13,746 nt of DNA from Candidatus Ethanoperedens thermophilum (GCA_012910725.1 WNEG01000056.1:1-13746), one strand, 5' to 3'; counted from the stretch's first letter, positions 5,698 through 12,856 are shown. A program made the numbers and translations. Notes: generated by a model not told the origin, from the sequence alone.

Positions 5698-6741
5698 TTA
5701 TAATTGTGCTCCATAAGCATAATCTTCAAGCTGCACCACTTTTTCCCATAAATATCTGCACTCACATTCGAATTTTTCAAACAGCTCTGTGGCTTGAGTA
5801 AGTGAAAAATCGTTTATTAACTGGGCAGCTTCGCGGTTACATTTTGGACAGTTGTATGGACCTCGTCGTGTGCCCGCTGCAACAGGATCAGAAACAATCG
5901 TCGTTTGTGGGTTCTCTCTTTTGGCTGTTTTAAGCACTTCTATGATGCTCCACAGATAGGGTGGGCGATACTCTCTGCGATGGTATAATCTTTCAACGAG
6001 GGTGCCTTTTTGAATATTACATGGATTAATAGAAATGGTCTGTGCATACTCTGCTGCTGCTTTAGCCGAACTGATAACATCCCTGATTGCATCTCCTTCG
6101 CTTAAAAAAGGCGGTTTTAATAAAAGATATGCTTTAACTGTAATATTCTCATTATCTGCAATAATACAGGCTTTTTTAAACTCGTTGAAGCTGAATATTT
6201 TGTTTATGCAGAAATTGCGGATTGTATCACTGGCGGTTTCAAGTCCTATTGCAATCTCAAGCGGTTTGTTAAAGTGCACTTTTGCATGCTGCAGGTTTTT
6301 TCCATCCTGGTCATTAACAAACACGGGGCGGGTTTCAACAAGGACTTTTTTAACATGCTCGTTTCGTTGAAGGCATTTGAATATGTAATCCTGTACATTA
6401 TACGGTACTTCTGTTGTGTCAAAAAAACTTCCCGAGGTGAATATCTTCACGATAAAATCCGAATCTGGTGCTTTTGTAAGAGCAAAGTTGAATTGTGCAA
6501 TTAACTCCTCTTCTGTTGGTGGTACTCTTGCTGCATCATTGATATAGCCACACATGGTGCAGCCCCCGTGCTGTGCAAACCTGCAGCCAATGGTGCGTAG
6601 TATAATAGTGAGTGATGGAACTGGTTTACCCATTAACAGGTCTTTACCAGACCAGCATGCAGCAGGCCTGGTGCTGGACATTTCTTTTCTTCTTACCTGT
6701 GTGCGAAGCTGTACTAAAGTGAGGTTGATAGTGTCTAACAT
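5698..6741 (-). CDS. raSEA: Archaeosine biosynthesis radical SAM protein RaSEA
   Basis: The 347-residue protein fits RaSEA, the radical SAM lyase that works with ArcS to turn the lysine adduct of preQ0 at tRNA position 15 into archaeosine (family knowledge). The cluster-binding cysteines are C53, C61 and C64 in IGCRFAQHGGCTMCGYINDA, the non-canonical Cx7CxxC spacing of this family. Further stretches are FIVKIFTSGSFFDTTEVP, VETRPVFVND, IAIGLETASDTIRN, VKAYLLLKPPFLSEGDAI and ISINPCNIQKGTLVERLY, the radical SAM barrel. A C-terminal CPKC pair and later CEC suggest a metal-binding tail. The ATG at 6741 is preferred over an in-frame TTG at 6759 that adds six residues. The gene is divergent from the nucleotidyltransferase gene across a 100-bp shared upstream region. 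arcS is not in the window. Confidence 0.82.
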   Translation of the reverse strand: MLDTINLTLVQLRTQVRRKEMSSTRPAACWSGKDLLMGKPVPSLTIILRTIGCRFAQHGGCTMCGYINDAARVPPTEEELIAQFNFALTKAPDSDFIVKIFTSGSFFDTTEVPYNVQDYIFKCLQRNEHVKKVLVETRPVFVNDQDGKNLQHAKVHFNKPLEIAIGLETASDTIRNFCINKIFSFNEFKKACIIADNENITVKAYLLLKPPFLSEGDAIRDVISSAKAAAEYAQTISINPCNIQKGTLVERLYHRREYRPPYLWSIIEVLKTAKRENPQTTIVSDPVAAGTRRGPYNCPKCNREAAQLINDFSLTQATELFEKFECECRYLWEKVVQLEDYAYGAQL

Positions 6742-6805
6742 ATAATTTAAACTTATCAACTGAATTATCGTTATTTAACGTTTCGTACGGATTTGTAGTT
6801 AATAA

Positions 6806-6813
6806 TTTATATT
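6806..6813 (+). promoter_or_regulatory. Candidate TATA box for the nucleotidyltransferase gene
   Basis: TTTATATT lies about 30 bp before the TTG start at 6842, so transcription would begin only a few bases before the coding sequence. A GGTGAT at 6833-6838 could serve as ribosome-binding site if the transcript starts slightly earlier. The region is shared with the divergent raSEA gene. Confidence 0.4.
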
Positions 6814-6841
6814 AAAAGATCGTTTTTCTATCGGTGATATA

Positions 6842-8020
6842 TTGAGAGCTTGCATAATGTGTGGTGGTGAAGGCACAAGACTTCGCCCGCTTACGTTTGA
6901 ACGACCGAAACCAATGATTCCACTGCTGAATAAACCTTCTATTGTTCATCTGGTGGAAAGTATTGCACGCGAAGGCATTAGCGATATTGTTGTCACTCTT
7001 GGATATAAAGGAGGGAATATTGAAGAGGCTATCGGCGATGGACGTGCTTACGGCGTTCACATCGAGTATGTTTATGATAAAAAAAAGTTGAGTACAGCCG
7101 GGAGTGTTAAAAACGCAGAGGAATATTTTGGAAACGAATCTTTCATGGTGATCGGCGGCGATCACGTTATGGATTTAAACCTGCGTGAAATGTACCGATT
7201 CCACGAACTTGGGAATGCGCCGGTTACCATTGGACTTCTCCCTATAGAATATCCACGAGAATACGGCATTGTGGACATGGGTGTAGATAATAAGATTTGC
7301 CGTTTCCTTGAGAAACCAAAGCCCGGAGAGATTTTCAGCAACCTTACAAGTACTGGTATCTATGTGTGCAATCCAGAAATATTTGAGATGATACCTGATG
7401 ATACGAAATACGATTTTGCAAAAAACCTGTTTCCACGTCTTTTAAATGAGGACAAGCGAATTAATGGGTTTTTAGTGCGCGGGCACTGGACCGACATAGG
7501 AAATCCCGGGGCATACCGTGAAGCAGCTAAATGGATGCTTGATAAAATGGGAAGCACCACAATCGTTGGTAATTTCAATATTCAAAATGCCCGTGTCGTT
7601 GGGCCATTTGATATTCAGCCCGGTGTATCACTTGGACCAAACTCAGCACTTGTCGGACCAGTTGTAATCGGTGAAGGCACAATCATTGCTAAAAATGTGC
7701 TGATTGGGCCCTACACAACCATTGGCAGTGGATGTGTGATCGAGGATGGTGCACGTATCTTTTCAGCCAATATTTTTAATAATGTTCGCATCGGCACAAA
7801 TACCAATGTTTCTGGTGCAATCATTGATAACAACACTGTTGTAGGTAACAACTGCATTCTCGAGACTGGTACTGTCGTCGGGGCGAGATGTCTTATCAAC
7901 AATAATGCAACCATTCACTCAGGTGTTTATGTTTGGCCAGAGATTATCATTGAACAGGGTGAACGTGTTAACCGTAATCGTATAAATAAAGCTTACAGCA
8001 TGGTTACAAACGGCTCATAA
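6842..8020 (+). CDS. Sugar-1-phosphate nucleotidyltransferase with left-handed beta-helix domain
   Basis: This 392-residue enzyme should join a sugar-1-phosphate to an NTP to give an activated nucleotide sugar for glycan or glycoprotein synthesis in the cytoplasm. The N-terminal Rossmann-like domain has GGEGTRLRPLTFERPKPM at residues 8-25, LSTAGSVKNAEEYF at 83-96, GGDHVMD at 105-111 with a metal-binding Asp, YGIV at 141-144, FLEKPKPGE at 155-163, STGIYV at 170-175 and HWTDIGNP at about 214-221. From about residue 240 on, hexapeptide-like turns (VGPFDI, LGPNSA, VGPVVI, IGEGTI and so on) form a beta-helix, as in archaeal GlmU-like and mannose-1-phosphate guanylyltransferase-like proteins. The sugar and nucleotide, and any acetyltransferase activity, cannot be read from this. 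The start is TTG with GGTGAT just before it; it fits the family start at MRACIM. Confidence 0.85.
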   Translation: MRACIMCGGEGTRLRPLTFERPKPMIPLLNKPSIVHLVESIAREGISDIVVTLGYKGGNIEEAIGDGRAYGVHIEYVYDKKKLSTAGSVKNAEEYFGNESFMVIGGDHVMDLNLREMYRFHELGNAPVTIGLLPIEYPREYGIVDMGVDNKICRFLEKPKPGEIFSNLTSTGIYVCNPEIFEMIPDDTKYDFAKNLFPRLLNEDKRINGFLVRGHWTDIGNPGAYREAAKWMLDKMGSTTIVGNFNIQNARVVGPFDIQPGVSLGPNSALVGPVVIGEGTIIAKNVLIGPYTTIGSGCVIEDGARIFSANIFNNVRIGTNTNVSGAIIDNNTVVGNNCILETGTVVGARCLINNNATIHSGVYVWPEIIIEQGERVNRNRINKAYSMVTNGS

Positions 8021-8066
8021 AAAGTGATGCTGAAAACCACAAGAGAGTAAAAATCACTTCGTGGAA

Positions 8067-8085
8067 TGACGTTAAGGGTACGTCA
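8067..8085 (+). terminator. Hairpin after the nucleotidyltransferase gene
   Basis: A 6-bp stem TGACGT / ACGTCA with a 7-nt loop follows the stop by 46 bp. A second weak inverted pair, AAGTGAT / ATCACTT, spans about 8022-8060. No T-tract follows, so the termination role is uncertain. The rest of the gap to 8314 holds no supportable gene; a - strand open frame at 8091-8327 has no family features. Confidence 0.3.
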
Positions 8086-8217
8086 GGGGTTTAGTTAGTT
8101 CGCAGAGGCCGTTTGGTTTTGTGAGTGGTTTGGATGACTTGATACAAGAGAAGTGTGAACTGGATGGATGTAAGCTGGACGTATTTCTCAAAATGTATTC
8201 GTGTATGATCTGGAAAC

Positions 8218-8227
8218 TTTTTATATG
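8218..8227 (+). promoter_or_regulatory. Candidate TATA box before the small ORF at 8315
   Basis: TTTTTATATG preceded by GGAAAC looks like an archaeal BRE/TATA pair. Transcription near 8252 would give a leader of about 60 nt before the ATG at 8315. Confidence 0.3.
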
Positions 8228-8314
8228 GATTCAAAGTTGTTGAGGTTATTTCATGATAGTCCCTCAGGGTTGTATGAACCGGAAGAAAATAAAAACAAAT
8301 GAGATAAAATAAAA

Positions 8315-8443
8315 ATGGAAATACCAAATCTATCAGAAGAAGAAAAACAGAAATTGTTTACAGAAATGTGGCTTGGCTCGATGATGGGTCCGATGGGATT
8401 CATCGGTACTGTCCTAATCTACGATAGTTTATTATATCCCTAA
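8315..8443 (+). CDS. Small hypothetical protein (42 aa)
   Basis: This short ORF starts with a charged helix, MEIPNLSEEEKQKLFTEMWL, then a moderately hydrophobic segment with GSMMGPMGFIGTVLIY. It has a possible TATA box upstream but a poor ribosome-binding site in an A-rich leader. The composition looks protein-like and might be a small membrane-associated protein or the front end of a truncated gene. No family was recognised. It lies just before an IS1-like fragment, so disruption by that element is possible. Confidence 0.35.
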   Translation: MEIPNLSEEEKQKLFTEMWLGSMMGPMGFIGTVLIYDSLLYP

Positions 8444-8468
8444 AGATATTCCCTTTTGGTGAATCTAT

Positions 8469-8603
8469 ATGGCACGTCCAAGAGGAGAAATCAATGTTGT
8501 TTGTCAGAATCCCAGATGTCCTTACTATCTAAAAGTAAAGGGAAGGAACTATCACCGTATAACCACCTTCGGGTTCTTTTCTGAGCAGGATTCTATAGTT
8601 TAA
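8469..8603 (+). pseudogene. IS1-like transposase, N-terminal fragment
   Basis: A GGTGA ribosome-binding site at 8458-8462 precedes ATG 8469. The 44-residue product begins MARPRGEINVVCQNPRCPYY, followed by LKVKGRNYH. This resembles the start of archaeal IS1-family transposases, in which the first cysteines form half of a zinc ribbon before a helix-turn-helix. The second zinc pair and the catalytic domain are missing; after about residue 30 the sequence no longer fits. It is most likely the left remnant of a deleted insertion sequence. Terminal inverted repeats were not identified. The family call rests on remembered similarity to a short stretch. Confidence 0.5.
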
Positions 8604-8649
8604 TACGTTCATACGGTTGCCATGCGTTGTTTATTATATTAAAAATTTC

Positions 8650-8736
8650 GCCTAACGGCCGCGGCTATGCAAAGTTGGCGACCAACGAGAGCCAATTTTG
8701 ACGCAGCGAAGCGGAGTCGTGTAGCCGCTGTTGTGC
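8650..8736 (-). other. attC-like integron recombination site (87 bp, imperfect palindrome)
   Basis: Read on the - strand the site begins GCACAAC and ends GTTAGGC. The latter is a perfect match to the attC R' consensus GTTRRRY where integron integrases cut; the former matches RYYYAAC with one mismatch. Directly inside, AGCGGCTA pairs with TAGCCGC plus a short unpaired stretch, and the centre has TTGGC / GCCAA around a 10-nt loop. This end-paired layout with an asymmetric middle is how attC sites fold (family knowledge), and 87 bp is within their usual size range. The site begins 11 bp after the stop of the gene at 8748-9392 in the same orientation, the place expected in a gene cassette. No integrase gene is in the window. 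The alternative is an unrelated palindromic intergenic repeat. Confidence 0.5.
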
Positions 8737-8747
8737 GAAGTATAGAT

Positions 8748-9392
8748 TCAATTAACAACTCTTTTATATATATCTCCATTCATTGATATTATTACCAAAC
8801 TGTTAATGTCAATGTTGTTTGGGTATGAATAAAAAGCATGTTTAATCTTCATAGGACCAATCTTTTGAGTTCCATTTTTTTCATTAATTATTTTCCGTTG
8901 TGAATGACTACTGGTTATATCTCCTTCAGATATTTTCAAAAATAGACATAGTATGTTTTCTATACTAACGAAATAAAGAGATTTATCTTTGGATCTATCA
9001 GAATTAACAAAGAATCCATCAAGTTTTCCATTATCATCATAAGAAAAGGAAAATGAAAAGCTATGAATAATTTGATTTATCAAATAACGCCAATCTTTTT
9101 CTTCTTTAGTATATTTTTCTAAATTATAATTAGATTCGAATCGATGCCAATTCATGTGGTCAATTAGATTCTTTTTATTTTTATACTTTGATACAGTTAC
9201 TTTTTGTTTTAAAAAATCTGGAGGAATTTTTTCAGCTTCATTAAGTTTTCTCACAATATATGCACCAATCATCAATGCCTTTTCAATTTTAACACATGAC
9301 AATTCGGTTATACGTCTCAACTGTCTAAATTTAGCTAGACTTCGGAAACAATCATATAGTTCTTTTTTCCAATAAAAACTTTCATAAATCAT
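8748..9392 (-). CDS. Hypothetical protein, AT-rich, possible cassette gene (214 aa)
   Basis: The family was not recognised. The protein starts with a helical, basic segment (MIYESFYWKKELYDCFRSLA, then KFRQLRRITELSCVKIEKAL), includes LIDHMNWHRFESNYNLEKYT and an aromatic, serine-rich stretch IIHSFSFSFSYDDNGKLDGF, and ends with strands such as INSLVIISMNGDIYKRVVN. There is no signal peptide or clear membrane span, so it is probably cytoplasmic. The gene is visibly richer in A and T, and in Lys, Asn and Ile codons, than top6A or the nucleotidyltransferase, which suggests recent transfer. It starts 6 nt after a small ORF and ends 11 bp before an attC-like site. That arrangement fits an integron-type cassette, whose genes are commonly unknown; this is inference. 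Confidence 0.6.
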   Translation of the reverse strand: MIYESFYWKKELYDCFRSLAKFRQLRRITELSCVKIEKALMIGAYIVRKLNEAEKIPPDFLKQKVTVSKYKNKKNLIDHMNWHRFESNYNLEKYTKEEKDWRYLINQIIHSFSFSFSYDDNGKLDGFFVNSDRSKDKSLYFVSIENILCLFLKISEGDITSSHSQRKIINEKNGTQKIGPMKIKHAFYSYPNNIDINSLVIISMNGDIYKRVVN

Positions 9393-9398
9393 TTTAAA

Positions 9399-9594
9399 CT
9401 ACCTCAAGATTTCGCACAACTCGTTTATATCCGACATTGATGTCGCATATTCTACCCATCTGGAGTTATATGCGAACTTTGTGTCGTACTCTATCAGTCT
9501 TTCATCATCCATCATTTTCCCTATATGTATTTCCATATATTAAATCCAACAGACTTTTAATCTTATTCAAAACTGTGCCATCAAGAGTGGCCAC
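9399..9594 (-). pseudogene. Small gene, possibly frameshifted, between top6A and the unknown gene
   Basis: Two overlapping open frames look protein-like. The first, GTG at 9594 to a stop at 9505, reads VATLDGTVLNKIKSLLDLIY and then GNTYREND. The second, ATG at 9515 to a stop at 9399, reads MMDDERLIEYDTKFAYNSRW, then VEYATSMSDINELCEILR. They overlap by 11 nt in different frames, so this could be one gene with a frameshift or two coupled tiny genes. The second ends 6 nt before the gene at 9392. Neither was recognised. A 13-codon ORF overlapping the top6A stop (from 9655) is probably meaningless. Confidence 0.3.
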
Positions 9595-9651
9595 TTACTT
9601 TTTTTTATTTTTCCTAATGAAGATATCTTTTAGCCTCTTCTTCAGCCAATG

Positions 9652-10740
9652 TCATCGTTTTATCATTCCCATTTCACCGAGTCGTGTTGGCAGGTATGTA
9701 TCTGTCACATAGTCGAGTCCTTTTCCTGCAAATGCTTGCTGCTCTGCCTTTTTTCCAAGTTCAATTTGAAGGTTAATCTGGTTTTTCCAGTAGTCAGTAT
9801 CAAAGCGTGGATCTGTTAGTTCGTTGTGCAGTGCTTTCATATCCTGATCAGTAAGTTTGTCTGTAGATAAGTCATAGTCAATAATATCGCTTGGCTGTAC
9901 CCCAAGGAATTTTGCTTTTGGTGCTGCCATGAATTCGCTCAAGTGTGCGGTTTTGATTGCCCCGTATGCCACGCTTGCATAAATGCGGTAACTCCATGGA
10001 TCAGCATCTGTGAACACTGCAACCGGGATGTTAAGCTCTTCGTTCAGTCGTTTGATCAGTCTGCGGGTGCTTCTGGCTGGCTGCCCTTTTAGATGGATGA
10101 GCAGTGCGTGATATTTTTCGTCGAAGCCGTTCTCGATTAGTCGATCCTGCATGCCGCCGGTCTCGATTGCGATGATGAGTTGTGCATCATGCTCGAGAAA
10201 TTCGATATTCTCAACGTTGTATGGTATCTGGTATCCCGCCTCTCCAACATCTTCCTGGCAATGGATGATCCGCTCTCCCCTTTTTGTGGTTTCCCTGATT
10301 CGCAGTGGCCCGAATATGGTAGCACCATTTTCTTCTGGCCGCACATGAAAATCTTCCCGCTGAAGTCCGGTTATGATTTCAAGGTCTTCTATGAGCCGAT
10401 CGCTTTCTGGCTGCTCATTAAATTTAGCTATGTCCCAGTTCTCAGATATGTAGTAAATTTCTCTTAGAGTTGAGCTTTTATTATTAGTCAGGTGGTCATT
10501 GATGAGAAGGTCGCAGACGTGTGTTGTTTTCAGGAGCTGGTATGCGCCTTTGGTGGTCTTTGCGCTTCTTATACTCTTACCGCCGCCATAGACCCACACA
10601 TCATTCTCGCTTATTTCGATGTTGTTCTTTGTACGTGTTGGAAGCTGAAGATGCGGTATACTGCCCTCGTCTATCTGTTCATAGATTATCTGGATTAGCT
10701 GTTTTAAGCTTGCTATTGACTGGATGTTTGTAACGATCAT
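9652..10740 (-). CDS. top6A: DNA topoisomerase VI subunit A (Spo11-like)
   Basis: This is the DNA-cleaving subunit of the archaeal type IIB topoisomerase. It forms a 5'-phosphotyrosine link with DNA while subunit B supplies ATP-driven gating (family knowledge). The 362 residues show the 5Y-CAP winged-helix part with the catalytic motif TLREIYYISENW at 91-102, where Y97 is the likely nucleophile. The Toprim part follows, with E192 in IAIETGGM and D245/D247 in VFTDADPWSYRIY, the metal ligands. The ATG at 10740 is chosen because GGTGAT at 10752-10747 stands 6 nt before it and the family begins here. The frame extends upstream to 10812 through a repeat element and is not native there. The C-terminal YLPTRLGEMGMIKR is normal. 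It follows top6B in the same operon, split by the repeat insertion. Confidence 0.95.
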   Translation of the reverse strand: MIVTNIQSIASLKQLIQIIYEQIDEGSIPHLQLPTRTKNNIEISENDVWVYGGGKSIRSAKTTKGAYQLLKTTHVCDLLINDHLTNNKSSTLREIYYISENWDIAKFNEQPESDRLIEDLEIITGLQREDFHVRPEENGATIFGPLRIRETTKRGERIIHCQEDVGEAGYQIPYNVENIEFLEHDAQLIIAIETGGMQDRLIENGFDEKYHALLIHLKGQPARSTRRLIKRLNEELNIPVAVFTDADPWSYRIYASVAYGAIKTAHLSEFMAAPKAKFLGVQPSDIIDYDLSTDKLTDQDMKALHNELTDPRFDTDYWKNQINLQIELGKKAEQQAFAGKGLDYVTDTYLPTRLGEMGMIKR

Positions 10741-10904
10741 TATGGCATCACCACTTCGTATGCAGAGATAAACTAACTCTTGACTCTCACAAGCACTAAG
10801 CACTGCACACAACGTGAGCAGAAATAACTGACGGTTAGCCTTTCAAATAACCGGTAACTCTTGATTGCGCAAGCAATCAAGTAACCATCATTATGGCATC
10901 ACCA
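10730..10904. repeat. Diverged copy of the palindromic repeat unit, inserted between top6B and top6A with a 24-bp direct repeat
   Basis: A 24-bp direct repeat with one mismatch, containing ATCATTATGGCATCACCA, lies at 10730-10753 and 10881-10904. Exactly 127 bp separate the copies. Three blocks inside match the array at 13388-13746 in the same orientation and order. 10752-10770 matches 13532-13550 at 17 of 19 positions, and 10806-10827 matches 13414-13435 at 19 of 22, with transitions only. The hairpin at 10860-10881 matches 13567-13588 at 18 of 22. The direct repeat carries the top6B stop (TAATG junction) at one end and the top6A ribosome-binding site and start at the other. After the top6B stop the duplicated start reads only M-M-V-T before a stop. 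The original layout was therefore probably a directly overlapping B-stop/A-start. Confidence 0.75.
10860..10881. repeat. Hairpin module C, variant with compensatory change
   Basis: Arms CTTGATTG and CAATCAAG enclose a CGCAAG loop. In the array the same module has arms CTCGATTG and CAATCGAG with loop TGCTAG. The third base pair is T-A here and C-G there, so pairing is kept. A weaker version of the module (about 10778-10800) lies upstream in the same element. Confidence 0.6.
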
Positions 10905-12750
10905 TGACATTTGTACCTGTAACAAGTTCTTTGTCTATTCCTTCTACAATCACAGGAGGTAATTTTTCAATCGCCTCACCTGGTATCGTCAAATCATAAA
11001 GTATTGCCCGCCCCTCCCGTGGTTTTAAATTGATCTTCCATTGATAGTTGTACTCGCCACTCGTCGATATGATTTCAGGCTGCGGGCTTGGATTATATAT
11101 GGGATGCGGGAAGGACTCATACAGCACGAATTTTTGTTTTGTCTCGGTGTTGTTGCGGATTTGTATAATCACATGCTGCACTTTTTCGCTCTGTTCGACC
11201 TGTCTTTTGATATGCACATTTCCCATTATTTTGGCAACAACAGGTGTTATGTCAGGCACAGGAAGTTCAAGTATCTCTGATGTTTTTGCTGCAATGCGCG
11301 GCAGTAGCTTATGGATTATCACTTCTTTCTCTCTTCTCTTTGTAAGTGCCTTTTGTTTGCCCAGGTAAGCTAAGAGCTTTCTTGCAAGCTCTTTTAGTGC
11401 TAATTCGGTTTCACTTATGATCTCTGGCACATCAGCAATTGCTTCCTTTGATTCCGAGGTGAAGGGTATGTGTGTTGATGCTACGTGTACCAATATGATG
11501 ATTGGCCCAACTGGCAGGCTTCCTCCCGGTTGGTCGATAGAGTACTGCCTCCACTTGATGTTTTCAATGGCATGAGTGATGGCACAGGCTCCCTGTTGAT
11601 ACAATAACGGCACCCTGTTTGCAAACCGCAGTATGTTTGTACGCTGATCCTTTCTAAGGCTTCCTCCATAAGCAATGCCCGCCTCAACAACAAAAGGATG
11701 ACCGCTGTGCACTGAAGCTGTGCGCGTGGTAGTAGCGATAAAATCTATGGTGTGTTCTTTTTCAAGTCCTTTATAAATGAGTTGTTCACCGATTGGTGAG
11801 AGACAGTCGGTAGATGGCGCCATAATCTTCACGTTTTTAAAAGCATTGATGAGCTTCTTTGCCCCGTTTAGATCGATTAGATGTGGATCAGTTTCCGGAT
11901 CAAGACCTGCCTTGCTGCAAATTTCTTCTGCAGTGTGTAGACCAATCTTGGAAAGGGAGTGCCGAAGGAAAGCCGCAAGACGCTTTCGCTCTGTGTATCG
12001 CAGCATTTTTAACAGTGTTCCAAGTTCGATGCCATTTGGATGCGGCAGCACTTCTTTTGCTGGTGCCGGCAATCTGTCGGTAGCACGCTCGAACAGGATT
12101 TCATTTCCATCAGGCTCTATGAAGGTGATGCGTGCATGTGGATTGATGATTGCAGTATCTTTCAGGTATTCGTATACTGATTGTCGCCGTCCTTTGACAT
12201 AGCTTGCCTCCATTTCAAGTTCAATGCGGATACCCTGTAGTCGGTCCCACTCGATTTCTTCGTCTTTAAGTATTTGCGGTTCATTGGTTTTTGTGTTGAT
12301 AATAAGTTCAAAATAGTGTGCAGGATAATTTTTTCCAATCTTGGAAATGATACGAACTGGCTTTCCAGAAGTAAGTTGTGAATACAGTACTGCCGCCGAT
12401 ATGCCAATTCCCTGCTGCCCGCGACTCTGTTTTATGGCATAAAAACGTGAGCCGTACAACAATTTTGCAAAAACGTTTGGAATCTGTTCTCGTGTAATAC
12501 CAGGCCCGTTATCTTCAACGATTGTTGTTATTGTTTCCCTGGTTGTGTTTTCTACAAAAACTATAATATCAGGAAGTATGTCTGCCTCTTCACAAGCATC
12601 AAGCGCATTATCCACTGCTTCCTTCACAGTAGTTATCAGGCATCGCGGAGCAGAATCAAAACCAAGTATCTGCCTGTTCTTTTCAAAGAATTCTGCAATG
12701 CTAATGGATTGCTGTTTCTTTGCAAGTTGTTCTGCCACAGGTGTTTTCAT
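10891..12750 (-). CDS. top6B: DNA topoisomerase VI subunit B
   Basis: This is the ATPase subunit of topoisomerase VI, which dimerises on ATP binding to drive strand passage through the gate formed by subunit A (family knowledge). The 619 residues show the Bergerat (GHKL) ATP site: E44 and N48 in KEAVDNALDAC, DNGPG at 80-84, and SRGQQGIGISAA at 109-120. A helix-two-turns-helix region follows at about 230-310. The transducer domain carries the switch lysine K435 in SESKEAIAD. A C-terminal Ig-like domain covers about 535-619, with KQKFVLYESFPHPIYNP and the final VTGTNVMVMP. An in-frame TTG at 12753 lies directly before the chosen ATG. It is first in the operon and divergent from the lipoprotein gene. 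It is intact; the repeat insertion begins at its stop codon. Confidence 0.96.
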   Translation of the reverse strand: MKTPVAEQLAKKQQSISIAEFFEKNRQILGFDSAPRCLITTVKEAVDNALDACEEADILPDIIVFVENTTRETITTIVEDNGPGITREQIPNVFAKLLYGSRFYAIKQSRGQQGIGISAAVLYSQLTSGKPVRIISKIGKNYPAHYFELIINTKTNEPQILKDEEIEWDRLQGIRIELEMEASYVKGRRQSVYEYLKDTAIINPHARITFIEPDGNEILFERATDRLPAPAKEVLPHPNGIELGTLLKMLRYTERKRLAAFLRHSLSKIGLHTAEEICSKAGLDPETDPHLIDLNGAKKLINAFKNVKIMAPSTDCLSPIGEQLIYKGLEKEHTIDFIATTTRTASVHSGHPFVVEAGIAYGGSLRKDQRTNILRFANRVPLLYQQGACAITHAIENIKWRQYSIDQPGGSLPVGPIIILVHVASTHIPFTSESKEAIADVPEIISETELALKELARKLLAYLGKQKALTKRREKEVIIHKLLPRIAAKTSEILELPVPDITPVVAKIMGNVHIKRQVEQSEKVQHVIIQIRNNTETKQKFVLYESFPHPIYNPSPQPEIISTSGEYNYQWKINLKPREGRAILYDLTIPGEAIEKLPPVIVEGIDKELVTGTNVMVMP

Positions 12751-12856
12751 CAAATATCATTAATATGGAATGGTATATGTTACTTTGGATTCAAGAGCGT
12801 TCCAACCGATATGTTTTTGAGATATCATCTCATCTGGTATGGATGGTGATTGAATA

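Noticed and set aside
8022..8060. ATCACTTCGTGG-containing stretch resembling module B of the repeat family
   Set aside because: Only about nine bases around CACTTCGTG match and no neighbouring module is present, so chance is likely.
8091..8327. 78-codon - strand ORF after the nucleotidyltransferase gene
   Set aside because: It has no family features, an odd aromatic and threonine-rich composition, and no clear ribosome-binding site; the region looks intergenic.
9437..9712. 91-codon + strand ORF
   Set aside because: It is antisense to the end of top6A and to the small - strand ORFs, and its Phe, Ser and Leu-rich composition is typical of a shadow frame.
10741..10812. Upstream extension of top6A by 24 residues to an ATG at 10812
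   Set aside because: The extension is encoded by the inserted repeat element. The ATG at 10740 has a well-spaced ribosome-binding site and fits the family start.
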